Assembly (NCBI RefSeq): GCF_051401765.1
Contig: NW_027480504.1
Span: forward strand, 930,001-994,000
Direction of reading: 5' to 3'
DNA: 64,000 bases
From: Calliopsis andreniformis
Lineage: Eukaryota; Arthropoda; Insecta; Hymenoptera; Andrenidae
Shown here: positions 1 through 13,571 of the stretch, piece by piece
How the letters are laid out: each line of letters starts with the position of its first letter
Position numbering within the stretch: position 1 is the stretch's first letter
Made by a program: the position numbers and the translations under genes
The notes under the pieces: generated by a model
The model's database searches: none
What the model was told of the DNA's origin: nothing
What the model saw: only the letters and a program-made list of their open reading frames with translations

Positions 1-189
1 TCAATCCTCAATTCTCAATTCTCACTCCTCATTCTTCAATCCTCAATACCCAATCCTCAATCTTCATCCTCAATCCTCAATCCTCAATTCTCAATCCTCA
101 ATACTCAGTCCTCAGTCCTCAAACCTCGATCCTCAACCCCCAGCCCTCATCCTCAATCCTCAATCCTCAATCCTCAATCCTCAATCTTC

Positions 190-360
190 AATTCTCAATA
201 CTCAATAGAATATCCTGAATTCTCATGGTACAATACTCAATCCACAATATTCAATAATCAAATCTGAATCCTCAAACATCAATCCTCAAAACTCAATCCT
301 CAACACTCAGTTCTCTCTCATCAATCGTCCATCCTCAATCCTAAATCCTCAAGCGTCAAT
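190..360 (+). repeat. B island, copy 1 (5' part missing)
   Basis: A run of strongly diverged heptamers in perfect 7-base register, with AATATCC at 209-215, then TGAATTC, TCATGGT and ACAATAC, and later TCAAACA, TCAACAC and AAGCG. The upstream monomers found in the other three B copies (ACGC, ACAACCC) are absent here, so this copy is truncated or replaced at its left. An A island follows; the two AATATCC units are exactly 280 bases apart (209 and 489). Confidence 0.8.
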
Positions 361-440
361 CCTCAATCCTCAATCCTCAACCCTCAATCCTCAGTCCTCA
401 AACCTCCACCACGAATCCTCAATACTGAATCCTCAATCTT

Positions 441-590
441 CAGCCATAAGGCCTAAACAATCAATTGTCAATCCTCAATCCTCAATAGAATATCCTCAAT
501 TCACAGTTTTCAATACTCAATCCCCATTCTTCAATCCTCAAATCTCAATCCACAAACATCAATTCTCATCACGCAACCCTCAACACTCAG
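441..590 (+). repeat. A island, copy 1 (subtype A2, paired with B)
   Basis: Diverged heptamers with AATATCC at 489-495, then TCAATTC, ACAGTTT, TCAATAC, and later TCAAATC, ACAAACA and TCAACAC. Subtype A2 is marked by CATAAG and by ACAATCAATTGT, a 5-base inverted repeat with a 2-base loop, here with a variant base upstream. It sits 280 bases after a B island. Confidence 0.85.
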
Positions 591-1307
591 TACTCAATCT
601 TCAATCCTCAATCCTCAATCCTCAATCTTCAATCCTCAGTACTCAATCTTCAATCCTCAATCCTCAATTCTCAATCCTCAATGCTCAATACTCAATCGTC
701 AATCCTCAATCCCCAATCCTCAATCTTCAATCCTCAATCCTCAAACCTCAATCCTCAATCCTCAGTTTTCAGCCCTCAATACTCAATCTTCAATCCTCAA
801 TCCTCAATCCTCAATCCTCAATCCTCAATCCTCAATCCTCAATCTTCAATCCTCAGTACTCAAACTGCAATTCTCAATCCTCAGTCCTCACTCCTCAATC
901 CTCATTCTTCAATCCTCAATACAGAATCCTCAATCTTCAGTCCTCAATCCTCAATCCTCAATTCTCAATCATCAATCCTCAATCCTCAGACTTCAAACAC
1001 CAATACTCAACCCTCAGTCCTCGTCCTCAATCCACAACCCTCAATCCTCAAACCTCAATCTTCAATCATTAATATTCAATCTTCAATCCTCAATCCTCAA
1101 TCCTCAATCCTCAACCGTCAATCCTCAATGTTCAATCCTCAATACCCAATACTCAGTCTTCAATCCTCAATCCTCAATCCTCAATACTCAATCTTCAATG
1201 CTCAATCCTCAATCCTCAATCCTCAATCCTCAATACTCAACCTTCAATCCTCAATCCTCAGTCCTCAAACCTCAATTCTGAATCCTCAATCCTGAGTCCT
1301 CAATCTT

Positions 1308-1460
1308 CAGCCCTCAGTCCTCAACAATCAGTAGTCAATCCTCAATCCTCAGTAGGATATCCTCAATTCACAGTTTTCAACACTCAATACTCGATCTGCA
1401 ATCTTCAAACCACTAACCACAAACATCAATTCTCATCACTCAACCCTCAACACTCAGTCC
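1308..1460 (+). repeat. A island, copy 2 (subtype A1)
   Basis: Diverged heptamers in register. The core unit here is GATATCC rather than AATATCC, giving the perfect 10-base palindrome AGGATATCCT at 1354-1363. It is followed by TCAATTC and ACAGTTT, then GCAATCT, ACAAACA, TCAACAC and TCAATGT. No B island precedes it. This sequence version recurs at 14466, 16956 and 22712. Confidence 0.85.
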
Positions 1461-1895
1461 TCAATGTTCAATCCTCAATCCTCAATTCTCAATCTTCAAT
1501 CCTCAATACTGAATCTTGAATCCTCAATCCTCAATCTTCAATCCTCAATACTCAATCCTCAATCCTCAATCGTCAATCCTCAATCTTCAATCCTCAATAC
1601 TCAATCGTCAATCCTCAATCCTCAATCCTCAATCCTCAATCATCAATCCTCAGTCATCAATCCTCAATCTTCAATACTCAACCCACAACCCTCATTCCTC
1701 AATCCTCAATACTCAAACATCAATCCTCAATCCTCAATCCTCAATCCTCAATCCTCAATGTTCAATCCGCAATACCCAATCCTCAATCTTCAATCCTCAA
1801 TCCTCAATAATCAATCCTCAATCCTCAATCCTCAATCCTCAATCCTCAGTCTTCGAACCTCAATCCTGAATCCTCAATCCTGAACCCTGAATCTT

Positions 1896-2048
1896 CAGCC
1901 CTCAGTCCTCAACAATCTGTTGTCAATCCTCAATCCTCAATAGAATATCCTCAATTCACAGGTTTCAATGCTCAATACTCAACCTGCAATCTTCAAATCT
2001 CTATCCACAAACATCAATTCTCATCTCTCAACCCTCAACACTCAGTAC
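1896..2048 (+). repeat. A island, copy 3 (subtype A1)
   Basis: The same order of diverged heptamers as the other A1 islands: AATATCC core, TCAATTC, a variant ACAGGTT, GCAATCT, TCAAATC, TCTATCC, ACAAACA and TCAACAC. It lies 588 bases after copy 2. No B partner is present. Confidence 0.85.
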
Positions 2049-2636
2049 CCAATCCTCAATCTTCAATCCTCAATCCTCAATCCTCAATCCTCAATCCTCA
2101 ATCTTCAATCCTCAATACTCAATGTTCAATCCTGAATACTCAATCCTCGGTCCTCAATCCTCAATCGTCAATCTCCAATCCTGAATACTCAATCTTCAAT
2201 CCTCAATCCTCAATCCTCAATCCTCAATCCTCAATCCTCAATCCTCATTCTTCAATCCTCAATACCCAATCCACAATCTTCAATCCTCAATCCTCAATCC
2301 TCAATTCTCAATCCTCAATCCTCAATCCTCAGACCTCAAACAGCAATACTCAACCCTCAGTCCTCGTCCTCAATCCACAACCATCAATACTCAATCCTCA
2401 ATCTTCAATCATCAATATTCAATCTTCCGTCCTCAATCCTCAATCCTCAATCCTCAATCCTCAATCCTCAATCCTCAACCCTCAATCCTCAATGTTCAAT
2501 CCGCAATACCCAATCCTCAATCTTCAATCCTCAACCCTCAATCCTCAATCCTCAATCCTCAATCCTCAATCCTCAATCCTCAATCCTCAGTCTTCGAACC
2601 TCAAACCTGTATCCTCAATCCTGAATCCTCAATCTT

Positions 2637-2788
2637 CAGACCTCAGTCCTCAGCAATCAGTTGTCAATCCTCAATCCTCAATAGAATATCATCAATTCAC
2701 AGTTTTCAATACTCAATACTCAATCTGCAATCTTCAAATCTCTATCCACAAACATCAATTCTCATCAGTCAAACCTCAACACTCAGTC
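2637..2788 (+). repeat. A island, copy 4 (subtype A1)
   Basis: An A1 island with the core changed to AATATCA, followed by TCAATTC, ACAGTTT, GCAATCT, TCTATCC, ACAAACA and TCAACAC. It carries ATCAGTTGTC upstream of the core. It lies 741 bases after copy 3. No B partner is present. Confidence 0.85.
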
Positions 2789-3286
2789 CCCAATCCTCAA
2801 TATTCAACCCTCAATCCTCAATCCCCAATCCTCAATCCACAATAATCAACCTTCAATCCTCAATACTCAGTCTTCAATGGTCATTCCTCAATCCTCAATC
2901 CTCAATTCTCAATCCTCAATCGTCAATCTTCAATCCTCGATACTCAATCTTCAGTCCTCAATCCTCAATCCTCGGTCCTCAATCCTCAATCGTCAACCTC
3001 CAATCCTGAATACTCAGTCTTCAATCCTCAATCCTCAATCCTCAATTCTCAATTCTCACTCCTCATTCTTCAATCCTCAATACCCAATCCTCAATCTTCA
3101 ATCCTCAATCATCAATCCTCAATTCTCAATCCTCAATACTCAGTCCTCAGTCCTCCAACCTCAATCCTCAACCCCCAGCCCTCATCCTCAAACCTCAATC
3201 CTCAATCCTCAATCCTCAATCTTCAATCATCAATACTCTATCTTCAATCCTCAATCCTCAATCCTCAATCCTCAATCCTCAATCCT

Positions 3287-3516
3287 CAATATTCAACGCA
3301 CAACCCTCAGCCATCAATCCTCAATACTCAACCATCAATCCTCAATTCTCAATACTCAACAGAATATCCTGAATTCCCATGTTACAATACTCAATCCACA
3401 ATATTCAATAATCAAATCTGAATCCTCAAACATCAATTCTCAAAACCCAATCCTCAACACTCAGTCCTCTCTCATCAATCCTCCATCCTCAATCCTTAAT
3501 CCTCAAGCGTCAATCC
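3287..3516 (+). repeat. B island, copy 2
   Basis: A full-length B island of about 230 bases in 7-base register. It starts with TCAACGC and ACAACCC, has AATATCC at 3363-3369 then TGAATTC, continues with ACAATAC, ACAATAT, TCAAATC, TCAAACA, TCAACAC and TCTCTCA, and ends near TCAAGCG. The A partner's core lies exactly 280 bases downstream. Confidence 0.85.
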
Positions 3517-3594
3517 TCAATCCTCAATCCTCAACCCTCAATCCTCAGTCCTCAAACCTCCACAACGAATCCTCAATACTGAATCCTCAATCTT

Positions 3595-3746
3595 CAGCCA
3601 TAAGACCTCAACAATCAATTGTCAATCCTCAATCTTCAATAGAATATCCTCAATTCACAGTTTTCAATACTCAATCCCCATTCTTCAATCTTCAAATCTC
3701 AATCCACAAACATCACATCTCATCACGCAACCCTCAACACTCAGTC
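3595..3746 (+). repeat. A island, copy 5 (subtype A2, paired with B)
   Basis: A2 island with CATAAG, the ACAATCAATTGT inverted repeat, the core AATATCC at 3643-3649, ACAGTTT, CCATTCT, TCAAATC, ACAAACA, GCAACCC and TCAACAC. Its core is 280 bases after the core of the B island at 3363. Confidence 0.85.
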
Positions 3747-4199
3747 CTCAATCTTCAATCCTCAATTCTCAATCCTCAACCATCAATCCTCAATACTCAA
3801 TCTTCAATCCTCAATCCTCAATCCTCAATCCTCAATCAACATTCTTCAATCCTCAACACCCAATCCTCAATCTTCAATCCGCAATCCTCAGTCCTCAATT
3901 CTCAATCCTCAATCCTCAACCCTCAGACCTCAAACATCAATACTCAACCCTCAGTCCTCGTCCTCAATCCACAACCATCAATACTCAATCCTCAATCTTC
4001 AATCATCAATATTCAATTTTCAGTCCTCAATCCTCAATCCTCAATCCTCAGTCCTCAATCCTCAATCCTCAATCCTCAATCCTCAATGTTCAATCCGCAA
4101 TACCCAATCCTCAATCTTCAATCCTCAATCCTCAATCCTCAATCCTCAATCCTCAATCCTCAATCCTCAATCCTCAATTTTCAATCCTCAATCTTCAAT

Positions 4200-6520
4200 C
4201 CTCAATAATCAATCTCCAATCCTAGATCCTCAATACCCAATCATCAATCCTTAATCCTCAATCTTCAATCCTCAATCCCCAGTCCTCAATCTTCAATCCT
4301 CAATGCTCAATCCTCAATCCTCAATCCACAGTCCTCAATCCTCAACCCTCAACCCTCAAACCTCAATCCTCAACCGCCAGTCCTCGTCCTCTGTCGTCAA
4401 CACTCAATCCTCAATCCTCAATCTTCAATCCTCAATACTCAATATTCAATACTCAATCCTCAATCTTCAATCCTCAATCTTCAATCCTCAATCCTCAATC
4501 CTCAATCCTCAATCCTCAATCCTCAATCCTCAATCCTCAATCCTCATTCTTCAATCCTCAATACCCAATCCTCAATCTTCAATCCTCAATACTCAATATT
4601 CAGTCCTGAGTCCTCAATCCTCAATCCTCAATCCTCAGTCCCCAGTCCTCAAACCTCAATCCTCAATCCTCAGCCCTCATCCTCAATCCTCAATCCTCAA
4701 TCCTCAATCCTCGTTCCTCAAACCTCAATCCTCAATCCTCAATCCTCATTCTTCAATCCTCAATACCCAATCCACAACCTTCATTCCTCAATCCTCAATC
4801 ATCAATTCTCAATCCCCAGTCCTCAATCTCCAATCCTCAATGCTCAATCCTCAATCTTCAATCCTCAGTCCTCAATCCTCAACCCTCAATCCTCAAACCT
4901 CAATCCTCAACCGTCAGTCCTCGTCCTCAATCCTCAACCCTCAATCTTCAATCCACAATCTTCAATCCTCAATACTCAATCCTCAACCATCAATCCTCAA
5001 TCCTCAATCTTCAATCCTCAATACTCAACCTTCAATCCTTAATCCTCAATCCTCAGACCTCAAACATCAATACTCAATCCTCAGCCCTCATCCTCAATTC
5101 TCAATTCTCAATCCTCAATCCTCAATCCTCAATATTCAATCCTCAATAATCAATCTCCAATCCTAGATCCTCAATCCCCAATCTTCAATCCTTAATCCTC
5201 AATCTTCAATCCTCAATCCCCAGTCCTCAATCTTCAATCCTCAATGCTCAATCCTCAAACCTCAATCCTCAATCCTCAGTCCTCAATCCTCAATCCTCAA
5301 CCCTCAAACCTCAACCCTCAACCGTCAGTACTCGTCCTCAATCGTCAACACTCAATCCTCAATCCTCAATCTTCAATCCTCATTCTTAAATCCTCAATAC
5401 CCAATCCTCAGTCTTCAATCCTCAATCCTCAATCCTCAATCCTCAATCCTCAATCCTCATTCTTCAATCCTCAATACCCAGTCCTCAATCTTCAATCCTC
5501 AATCTTCAATCCTCAATACTCAATCTTCAATCCTCAATCCTCAATCCTCAATCCTCAATCCTCAATCCTCAATCCTCAATCCTCAATCGTCAATCTTCAA
5601 TCCTCAATACTCAACCTTCAATCCTCAATCCTCAATACTCAATACTCAATCCTCATTCTTCAATCCTGACTCCTCATTCTTGAATCCTCAATACCCAATC
5701 CTCAATCTTCAATCCTCAATCCTCAATCCTCAATTCTCAACCCGCAATCCTCTGTCCTCAGTCCTCAACCCTCAATCCTCGTTCCTCAAACCTCAATCCT
5801 CAACCCTCAGCCCTCATCCTCAATTCTCAATTCTCAATACTCAATCCTCAATCCTCAATCTTCAATCCTCAATAATCAATCTCCAATCCTAGATCCTCAA
5901 TCCCCAATCCTCAATCCTTAATCCTCAATTTTCAATCCTCAATCCCCAGTCCTCAATCTCCAATCCTCAATGCTCAATCCTCAATCTTCAATCCTCAGTC
6001 CTCAATCCTCAATTCTCAATCCTCAAACCTCAATCCTCAACCGTCAGTCCTCGTCCTCAATCCTCAACCCTCAATCATCAATCCACAATCTTCAATCCTC
6101 AATACTCAATATTCAGCCCTCAATCCTCAATCCTCAGTCCTCAATCTTCAATCCTCAATCCTCAATCCTCAATCCTCAATCCTCAATCCTCATCCTTCAA
6201 TCCTCAATACCCAATCCACAATCTTCATTCCTCAATCCTCAATCATCAATTCTCAATCCTCAATCCTCAATCTTCAATCCTCAGTACCCAATCCACAATC
6301 TTCATTCCTCAATCCTCAATCATCAATTCTCAATCCTCAATCCTCAATCTTCAATCCTCAATGCTCAATCCTCAATCCTCAATCCTCAATCCTCAATCTT
6401 CAATCCTCAATCCTCAGTCCTCAATTCTCAATCCTCAATCCTCAGTCCCTAGTCCTCAAACCTCAAACCTCAATCCTCAACCCTCAGCCCTCATCCTCAA
6501 TCCTCAATCCTCAATCCTCA
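4200..6520 (+). repeat. Mosaic satellite segment; first C cassettes
   Basis: No A/B islands. C cassette landmarks appear at 4214, 5155 and 5881. The stretch beginning near 4303 is almost the same as stretches beginning at 47742, 51456, 55174 and 58888: the same variant order around a TCGTCC-TCTGTCG segment over roughly 300 bases. It therefore shares ancestry with the right half of the array more than 43 kb away. No gene was seen. Confidence 0.7.
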
Positions 6521-7705
6521 ATACTCAATCCACAATCTTCAATCCCCAATACTCAATCTTCAATCCTCAATCCACAATCCTCAATCCTCAAACCTCAATC
6601 CTCAATCCTCAGTCCTCAATTTTCAATCCTCAATCTTCAATCCTCAATACTCAATATTCAATCCTCCATCCTCAATCCTCAATCGTCAGTCTTCAATCCT
6701 CAATACTCAATATTCAATCCTCAATCCTCAATCCTCAATCCTCAATCCTCAATCTTCAATCCTCAATCCTCGTTCTTCAATCCTCAATCCTCAATCCTCA
6801 ATCCTCAATTTTCATTCCACAATGCTCAATCTTCAATCCTCAATCCTCAATCCTCAATCCTCAATCCTCAATCCTCAATCCTCAATCTTCAATCCTCAAT
6901 ACTCAATCTTCAATCCTCAATCCCCAATCCTCAATCCTCAATCATTAATCCTCAATCATCAATCCTCAATCTTCAATACTCAATCTTCTATCCTCAATCC
7001 CCAATCCTCAATCCTCAATCCGCATTCTTCAATACTCAAGACCCATTCCTCAATCCTCATTCCTCAGTCCTGAATCCTCAAATCTCAATCCTTAATCCTC
7101 AATCCTCAGACCTCAAACAACTATACTCAACCCTCAGCCCTCGTCCTCAATCCACAACCCTCAATCGTCGATCCTCAATCTTCAATCATCAATATTCAAC
7201 CTTCAATCCTGAATCCTCAATCCCCAATCCTCAATCCTCAATCCTCAATGTTCAATGCGCAATACCCAATCCTCAATCTTCAATCCATAATCCTCAATCC
7301 TCAATCCTCGATCCTCAGTCCTCAGTCCTCAAACCTCAATCCTCAAACCTCAGCACTCATCCTCAATCCTCAATCCTCAATCCTCAATCCTCAATCCTCA
7401 ATCTTCAATCCTCAATACTCAATCTTCAAACCTCAATCCTCAGTCCTCAAACCTCAATTCTGAATCCTCAATCCTGCATCCTCAATCCTCAATCCTCAGT
7501 AATCAATCCTCAATTCTCAATACTCAATCGTCAGTCCTCCGTCCTCAATCCTCATCCCTCAATCCTCGTTCCTCAAGCCTCAATCCTCAACCCTCAGCCC
7601 TCAACCTCAATTCTCAATTCTCAATACTCAATCCTCAATCATCAATCTTCAATCCTCAATAATCAATCTCCAATCCTAGATCCTCAATCCCCAATCCTCA
7701 ATCCT
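6520..7705 (+). repeat. Block E, copy 1 (recurs 4,741 bases later)
   Basis: The order of variant monomers here, including a TTCAATGCGCAATACC string and a GACCTCAAACAAC string, is repeated at about 11261-12446. The offset is 4,741 bases, or 4,748 left of about 6830 where one heptamer differs. A third copy lies near 19507-20692. It overlaps the left end of the 1,913-base tandem pair. Confidence 0.75.
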
Positions 7706-9240
7706 CAATCCTCAATCCTCAATCCTCAATCCTCAATCCTCAATTTTCAATCCTCAATCTTCAATCCTCAATACTCAATATTCAATCCTCCATCCTCAAT
7801 CCTCAATCGTCAGTCTTCAATCCTCAATACTCAATATTCAATCCTCAATCCTCAATCCTCAATCCTCAATCCTCAGTCTTCAATCCTCAATCTTCATTCG
7901 TCAATCCTCAATCCTCAATCGTCAGTCTTCAATCCTCAATACTCAATCTTCAATCCTCAATCCTCAATCCTCAATCCTCATTCCTCAATCCTCAATCCGC
8001 AATCTTCAATCCTCAATACTCAATCTGCAATCTTCAATCCTCAATCCTCAATCCTCAATCTTCAATCCTCAATAATCAATCTCCAATCCTAGGTCCTCAA
8101 TCCCCAATCCTCAGTCCTTAATCCTCTATCATCAATCCTCAATCCTCAACTCTCAATCCTCAATGCTCAATACTCAATCTTCAATCCTCAATCCTCAATC
8201 CTCAATCCTCAATCCTCAATCCTCAATCCTCAATCCTCAACCCTCAATCCCCAATGCTCAATCCTCAATACCCAATCCTCAGTCTTCAATCCTCAATCCT
8301 CAATCCTCAAACCTCAATCCTCAATCCTCAGTCCTCAATCCTCAATCTTCAATCCTCAATACTCAATCTTCAATCCTCAATCCTCAATCCTCAATCCTCA
8401 ATCCTCAATCCTCAATCCTCAATTCTCAACCCTCAATCCCCAGTCCTCAGTCCTCAAACCTCAATCCTCAAACCTCAGCACTCATCCTCAATCCTCAATA
8501 CTCAATCCTCAATCCTCAATCCTCAATCTTCAATCCTCAATACTCAATCTTCAAACCTCAATCCTCAGTCCTCAAACCTCAATTCTGAATCCTCAATCCT
8601 GCATCCTCAATCCTCAATCCTCAGTAATCAATCCTCAATCTTCAATACTCAATCGTCAGTCCTCAGTCCTCAATCCTCATCCCTCAATCCTCGTTCCTCA
8701 ATCCTCAATCCTCAACCCTCAGCCCTCAACCTCAATTCTCAATTCTCAATACTCAATCCTCAATCCTCAATATTCATTCCTCAATAATCAATCTCCAATC
8801 CTAGATCCTCAATCCCCAATCCTCAATCCTTAATCCTCAATTTTCAATCCTCAATCCCCAGTCCTCAATCTCCAATCCTCAATGCTCAATCCTCAATCTT
8901 CAATCCTCAGTCCTCAGTCCTCAATGCTCAATCCTCAAACCTCAATCCTCAACCGTCAGTCCTCGTCCTCAATCCTCAACCCTCAATCATCAATCCACAA
9001 TCTTCAATCCTCAATACTCAATATTCAGCCCTCAATCCTCAATCCTCAGTCCTCAATCTTCAATCCTCAATCCTCAATCCTCAATCCTCAACCCTCAATC
9101 CTCATCCTTCAATCCTCAATACCCAATCCACAATCTTCATTTCTCAATCCTCAATCATCAATTCTCAATCCTCAATCCTCAATCTTCAATCCTCAATGCT
9201 CAATCCTCTATCCTCAATCCTCAATCCTCAGTCCTCAATC
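7328..9240 (+). repeat. 1,913-base tandem duplication, copy 1
   Basis: Matches 9241-11153 with a constant offset of 1,913 bases: landmarks 7668/9581, 8081/9994 and 8793/10706. Only a few substitutions were noticed, for example near 8630 versus 10545. Left of 7328 and 9241 the sequences differ, and the match ends where copy 1 meets copy 2, so the pair is a clean tandem duplication. 1,913 is not a multiple of 7. Confidence 0.85.
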
Positions 9241-11153
9241 CTCAATCCTCAATCCTCAAACCTCAGCACTCATCCTCAATCCTCAATCCTCAATCCTCAA
9301 TCCTCAATCCTCAATCTTCAATCCTCAATACTCAATCTTCAAACCTCAATCCTCAGTCCTCAAACCTCAATTCTGAATCCTCAATCCTGCATCCTCAATC
9401 CTCAATCCTCAGTAATCAATCCTCAATTCTCAATACTCAATCGTCAGTCCTCCGTCCTCAATCCTCATCCCTCAATCCTCGTTCCTCAAGCCTCAATCCT
9501 CAACCCTCAGCCCTCAACCTCAATTCTCAATTCTCAATACTCAATCCTCAATCATCAATCTTCAATCCTCAATAATCAATCTCCAATCCTAGATCCTCAA
9601 TCCCCAATCCTCAATCCTCAATCCTCAATCCTCAATCCTCAATCCTCAATCCTCAATTTTCAATCCTCAATCTTCAATCCTCAATACTCAATATTCAATC
9701 CTCCATCCTCAATCCTCAATCGTCAGTCTTCAATCCTCAATACTCAATATTCAATCCTCAATCCTCAATCCTCAATCCTCAATCCTCAGTCTTCAATCCT
9801 CAATCTTCATTCGTCAATCCTCAATCCTCAATCGTCAGTCTTCAATCCTCAATACTCAATCTTCAATCCTCAATCCTCAATCCTCAATCCTCATTCCTCA
9901 ATCCTCAATCCGCAATCTTCAATCCTCAATACTCAATCTGCAATCTTCAATCCTCAATCCTCAATCCTCAATCTTCAATCCTCAATAATCAATCTCCAAT
10001 CCTAGGTCCTCAATCCCCAATCCTCAGTCCTTAATCCTCTATCATCAATCCTCAATCCTCAACTCTCAATCCTCAATGCTCAATACTCAATCTTCAATCC
10101 TCAATCCTCAATCCTCAATCCTCAATCCTCAATCCTCAATCCTCAATCCTCAACCCTCAATCCCCAATGCTCAATCCTCAATACCCAATCCTCAGTCTTC
10201 AATCCTCAATCCTCAATCCTCAAACCTCAATCCTCAATCCTCAGTCCTCAATCCTCAATCTTCAATCCTCAATACTCAATCTTCAATCCTCAATCCTCAA
10301 TCCTCAATCCTCAATCCTCAATCCTCAATCCTCAATTCTCAACCCTCAATCCCCAGTCCTCAGTCCTCAAACCTCAATCCTCAAACCTCAGCACTCATCC
10401 TCAATCCTCAATACTCAATCCTCAATCCTCAATCCTCAATCTTCAATCCTCAATACTCAATCTTCAAACCTCAATCCTCAGTCCTCAAACCTCAATTCTG
10501 AATCCTCAATCCTGCATCCTCAATCCTCAATCCTCAGTAATCAATCCACAATCTTCAATACTCAATCGTCAGTCCTCAGTCTTCAATCCTCATCCCTCAA
10601 TCCTCGTTCCTCAATCCTCAATCCTCAACCCTCAGCCCTCAACCTCAATTCTCAATTCTCAATACTCAATCCTCAATCCTCAATATTCATTCCTCAATAA
10701 TCAATCTCCAATCCTAGATCCTCAATCCCCAATCCTCAATCCTTAATCCTCAATTTTCAATCCTCAATCCCCAGTCCTCAATCTCCAATCCTCAATGCTC
10801 AATCCTCAATCTTCAATCCTCAGTCCTCAGTCCTCAATGCTCAATCCTCAAACCTCAATCCTCAACCGTCAGTCCTCGTCCTCAATCCTCAACCCTCAAT
10901 CATCAATCCACAATCTTCAATCCTCAATACTCAATATTCAGCCCTCAATCCTCAATCCTCAGTCCTCAATCTTCAATCCTCAATCCTCAATCCTCAATCC
11001 TCAATCCTCAATCCTCATCCTTCAATCCTCAATACCCAATCCACAATCTTCATTTCTCAATCCTCAATCATCAATTCTCAATCCTCAATCCTCAATCTTC
11101 AATCCTCAATGCTCAATCCTCTATCCTCAATCCTCAATCCTCAGTCCTCAATC
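9241..11153 (+). repeat. 1,913-base tandem duplication, copy 2
   Basis: Second copy of the 1,913-base unit, ending where the sequence changes to a CAACCGTCAGTACTCG string near 11170. Most of it (from about 9280) was copied again within the 5.76 kb unit, so the 1,913-base event probably came first. Confidence 0.85.
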
Positions 11154-11260
11154 CTCAATCCTCAACCCTCAACCGTCAGTACTCGTCCTCAATCGTCAAC
11201 ACTCAATCCTCAATCCTCAATCTTCAATCCTAATTCTTCAATCCTCAATCCTCAATCCTC

Positions 11261-12446
11261 AATTCTCAATACACAATCTTCAATCCCCAATACTCAATCT
11301 TCAATCCTCAATCCACAATCCTCAATCCTCAAACCTCAATCCTCAATCCTCAGTCCTCAATTTTCAATCCTCAATCTTCAATCCTCAATACTCAATATTC
11401 AATCCTCCATCCTCAATCCTCAATCGTCAGTCTTCAATCCTCAATCCTCAATATTCAATCCTCAATCCTCAATCCTCAATCCTCAATCCTCAATCTTCAA
11501 TCCTCAATCCTCGTTCTTCAATCCTCAATCCTCAATCCTCAATCCTCAATCCTCAATTTTCAATCCACAATGCTCAATCTTCAATCCTCAATCCTCAATC
11601 CTCAATCCTCAATCCTCAATCCTCAATCTTCAATCCTCAATACTCAATCTTCAATCCTCAATCCCCAATCCTCAATCCTCAATCATTAATCCTCAATCAT
11701 CAATCCTCAATCTTCAATACTCAATCTTCTATCCTCAATCCCCAAACCTCAATCCTCAATCCACATTCTTCAATACTCAAGACCCATTCCTCAATCTTCA
11801 TTCCTCAGTCCTGAATCCTCAAATCTCAATCCTTAATCCTCAATCCTCAGACCTCAAACAACAATACTCAACCCTCAGCCCTCGTCCTCAATCCACAACA
11901 CTCAATCGTCGATCCTCAATCTTCAATCATCAATATTCAACCTTCAATCCTGAATCCTCAATCCCCAATCCTCAATCCTCAATCCTCAATGTTCAATGCG
12001 CAATACCCAATCCTCAATCTTCAATCCATAATCCTCAATCCTCAATCCTCGATCCTCAGTCCTCAGTCCTCAAACCTCAATCCTCAAACCTCAGCACTCA
12101 TCCTCAATCCTCAATCCTCAATCCTCAATCCTCAATCCTCAATCTTCAATCATCAATACTCAATCTTCAAACCTCAATCCTCAGTCCTCAAACCTCAATT
12201 CTGAATCCTCAATCCTGCATCCTCAATCCTCAACCCTCAGTAATCAATCCTCAATTCTCAATACTCAATCGTCAGTCCTCAGTCCTCAATCCTCATCCCT
12301 CAATCCTCGTTCCTCAATCCTCAATCCTCAACCCTCAGCACTCAACCTCAATTCTCAATTCTCAATACTCAATCCTCAATCATCAATCTTCAATCCTCAA
12401 TAATCAATCTCCAATCCTAGATCCTCAATCCCCAATCCTCAATCCT
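11261..12446 (+). repeat. Block E, copy 2
   Basis: Matches 6520-7705 at an offset of 4,741-4,748 bases. It lies inside copy 1 of the 5.76 kb unit and was therefore carried along to about 19507-20692. A few substitutions were noticed, and one heptamer length change near 11560. Confidence 0.75.
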
Positions 12447-13571
12447 TAATCCTCAATTTTCAATCCTCAATCCCCAGTCCTCAATCTCCAATCCTCAATG
12501 CTCAATCCTCAATCTTCAATCCTCAGTCCTCAATCCTCAATCCTCAATCCTCAACCCTCAATCCTCAACCGTCAGTCCTCGTCCTCAATCCTCAACCCTC
12601 AATCATCAATCCACAATCTTCAATCCTCAATACTCAATATTCAGTCCTCAATCCTCAATCCTCAATCCTCAATCTTCAATCCTCAATCCTCAATCCTCAA
12701 TCCTCAATCCTCAATGCACATCCTTCAATCCTCAATACCCAATCCACAATCTTCATTCCTCAATCCTCAATCATCAATTCTCAATCCTCAATCCTCAATC
12801 TTCAATCCTCAATGCTCAATCCTCAATCCTCAATCCTCAATCCTCAGTCCTCAATCCTCAATCCTCAACCCTCAACCGTCAGTACTCGTCCTCAATCGTC
12901 AACACTCAATCCTCAATCCTCAATTTTCAATCCTAATTCTTCAATCCTCAATACCCAATCCTCAATCTTCAATCCTCAATCCTCAGTCCTCAATTCTCAA
13001 TCCTCAATCCTCAGTCCCCAGTCCTCAAACTTCAAACCTCAATCCTCAACCCTCAGCCCTCATCCTCAATCCTCAATCCTCAATCCTCAATTCTCAATCC
13101 ACAATCTTCAATCCCCAATACTCAATCTTCTATCCTCAATCCACAATCCTCAATCCTCAATCCTCAATCCTCAATCCTCGGTCCCCAATTTTCAATCCTC
13201 AATCTTCAATCCTCAATACTCAATATTCAATCCTCCATCCTCAATCCTCAATCGTCAGTCTTCAATCCTCAATACTCAATATTCAATCCTCAATCCTCAA
13301 TCCTCAATCCTCAATCCTCAATCTTCAATCCTCAATCCTCATTCTTCAATCCTCAATCCTCAATCCTCAATCCTCAATCCTCAATTTTCAATCCACAATA
13401 CTCAATCTTCAATCCTCAATCCTCAATCCTCAATCCTCAATCCTCAATCCTCAATCTTCAATCCTCAATACTCAATCTTCAATCCTCAATCCCCAATCCT
13501 CAATCCTCAATCATTAATCTTCAATCATCAATCCTCAATCTTCAATACTCAATCTTCTATCCTCAATCCCC

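Larger units (their letters stand above)
1..4200 (+). repeat. Left segment: divergent satellite rich in A/B islands
   Basis: This stretch has more variant monomers than the rest of the window and holds five A islands and two B islands. It contains no copy of the C cassette landmark. Its start resembles the segment from about 3035 onward: both carry adjoining TCAATTC, TCAATTC and TCACTCC units followed by a B-A island pair. This suggests an older duplication with an offset of about 3.03-3.15 kb that has since gained length differences. No gene or non-satellite sequence was seen. Confidence 0.75.
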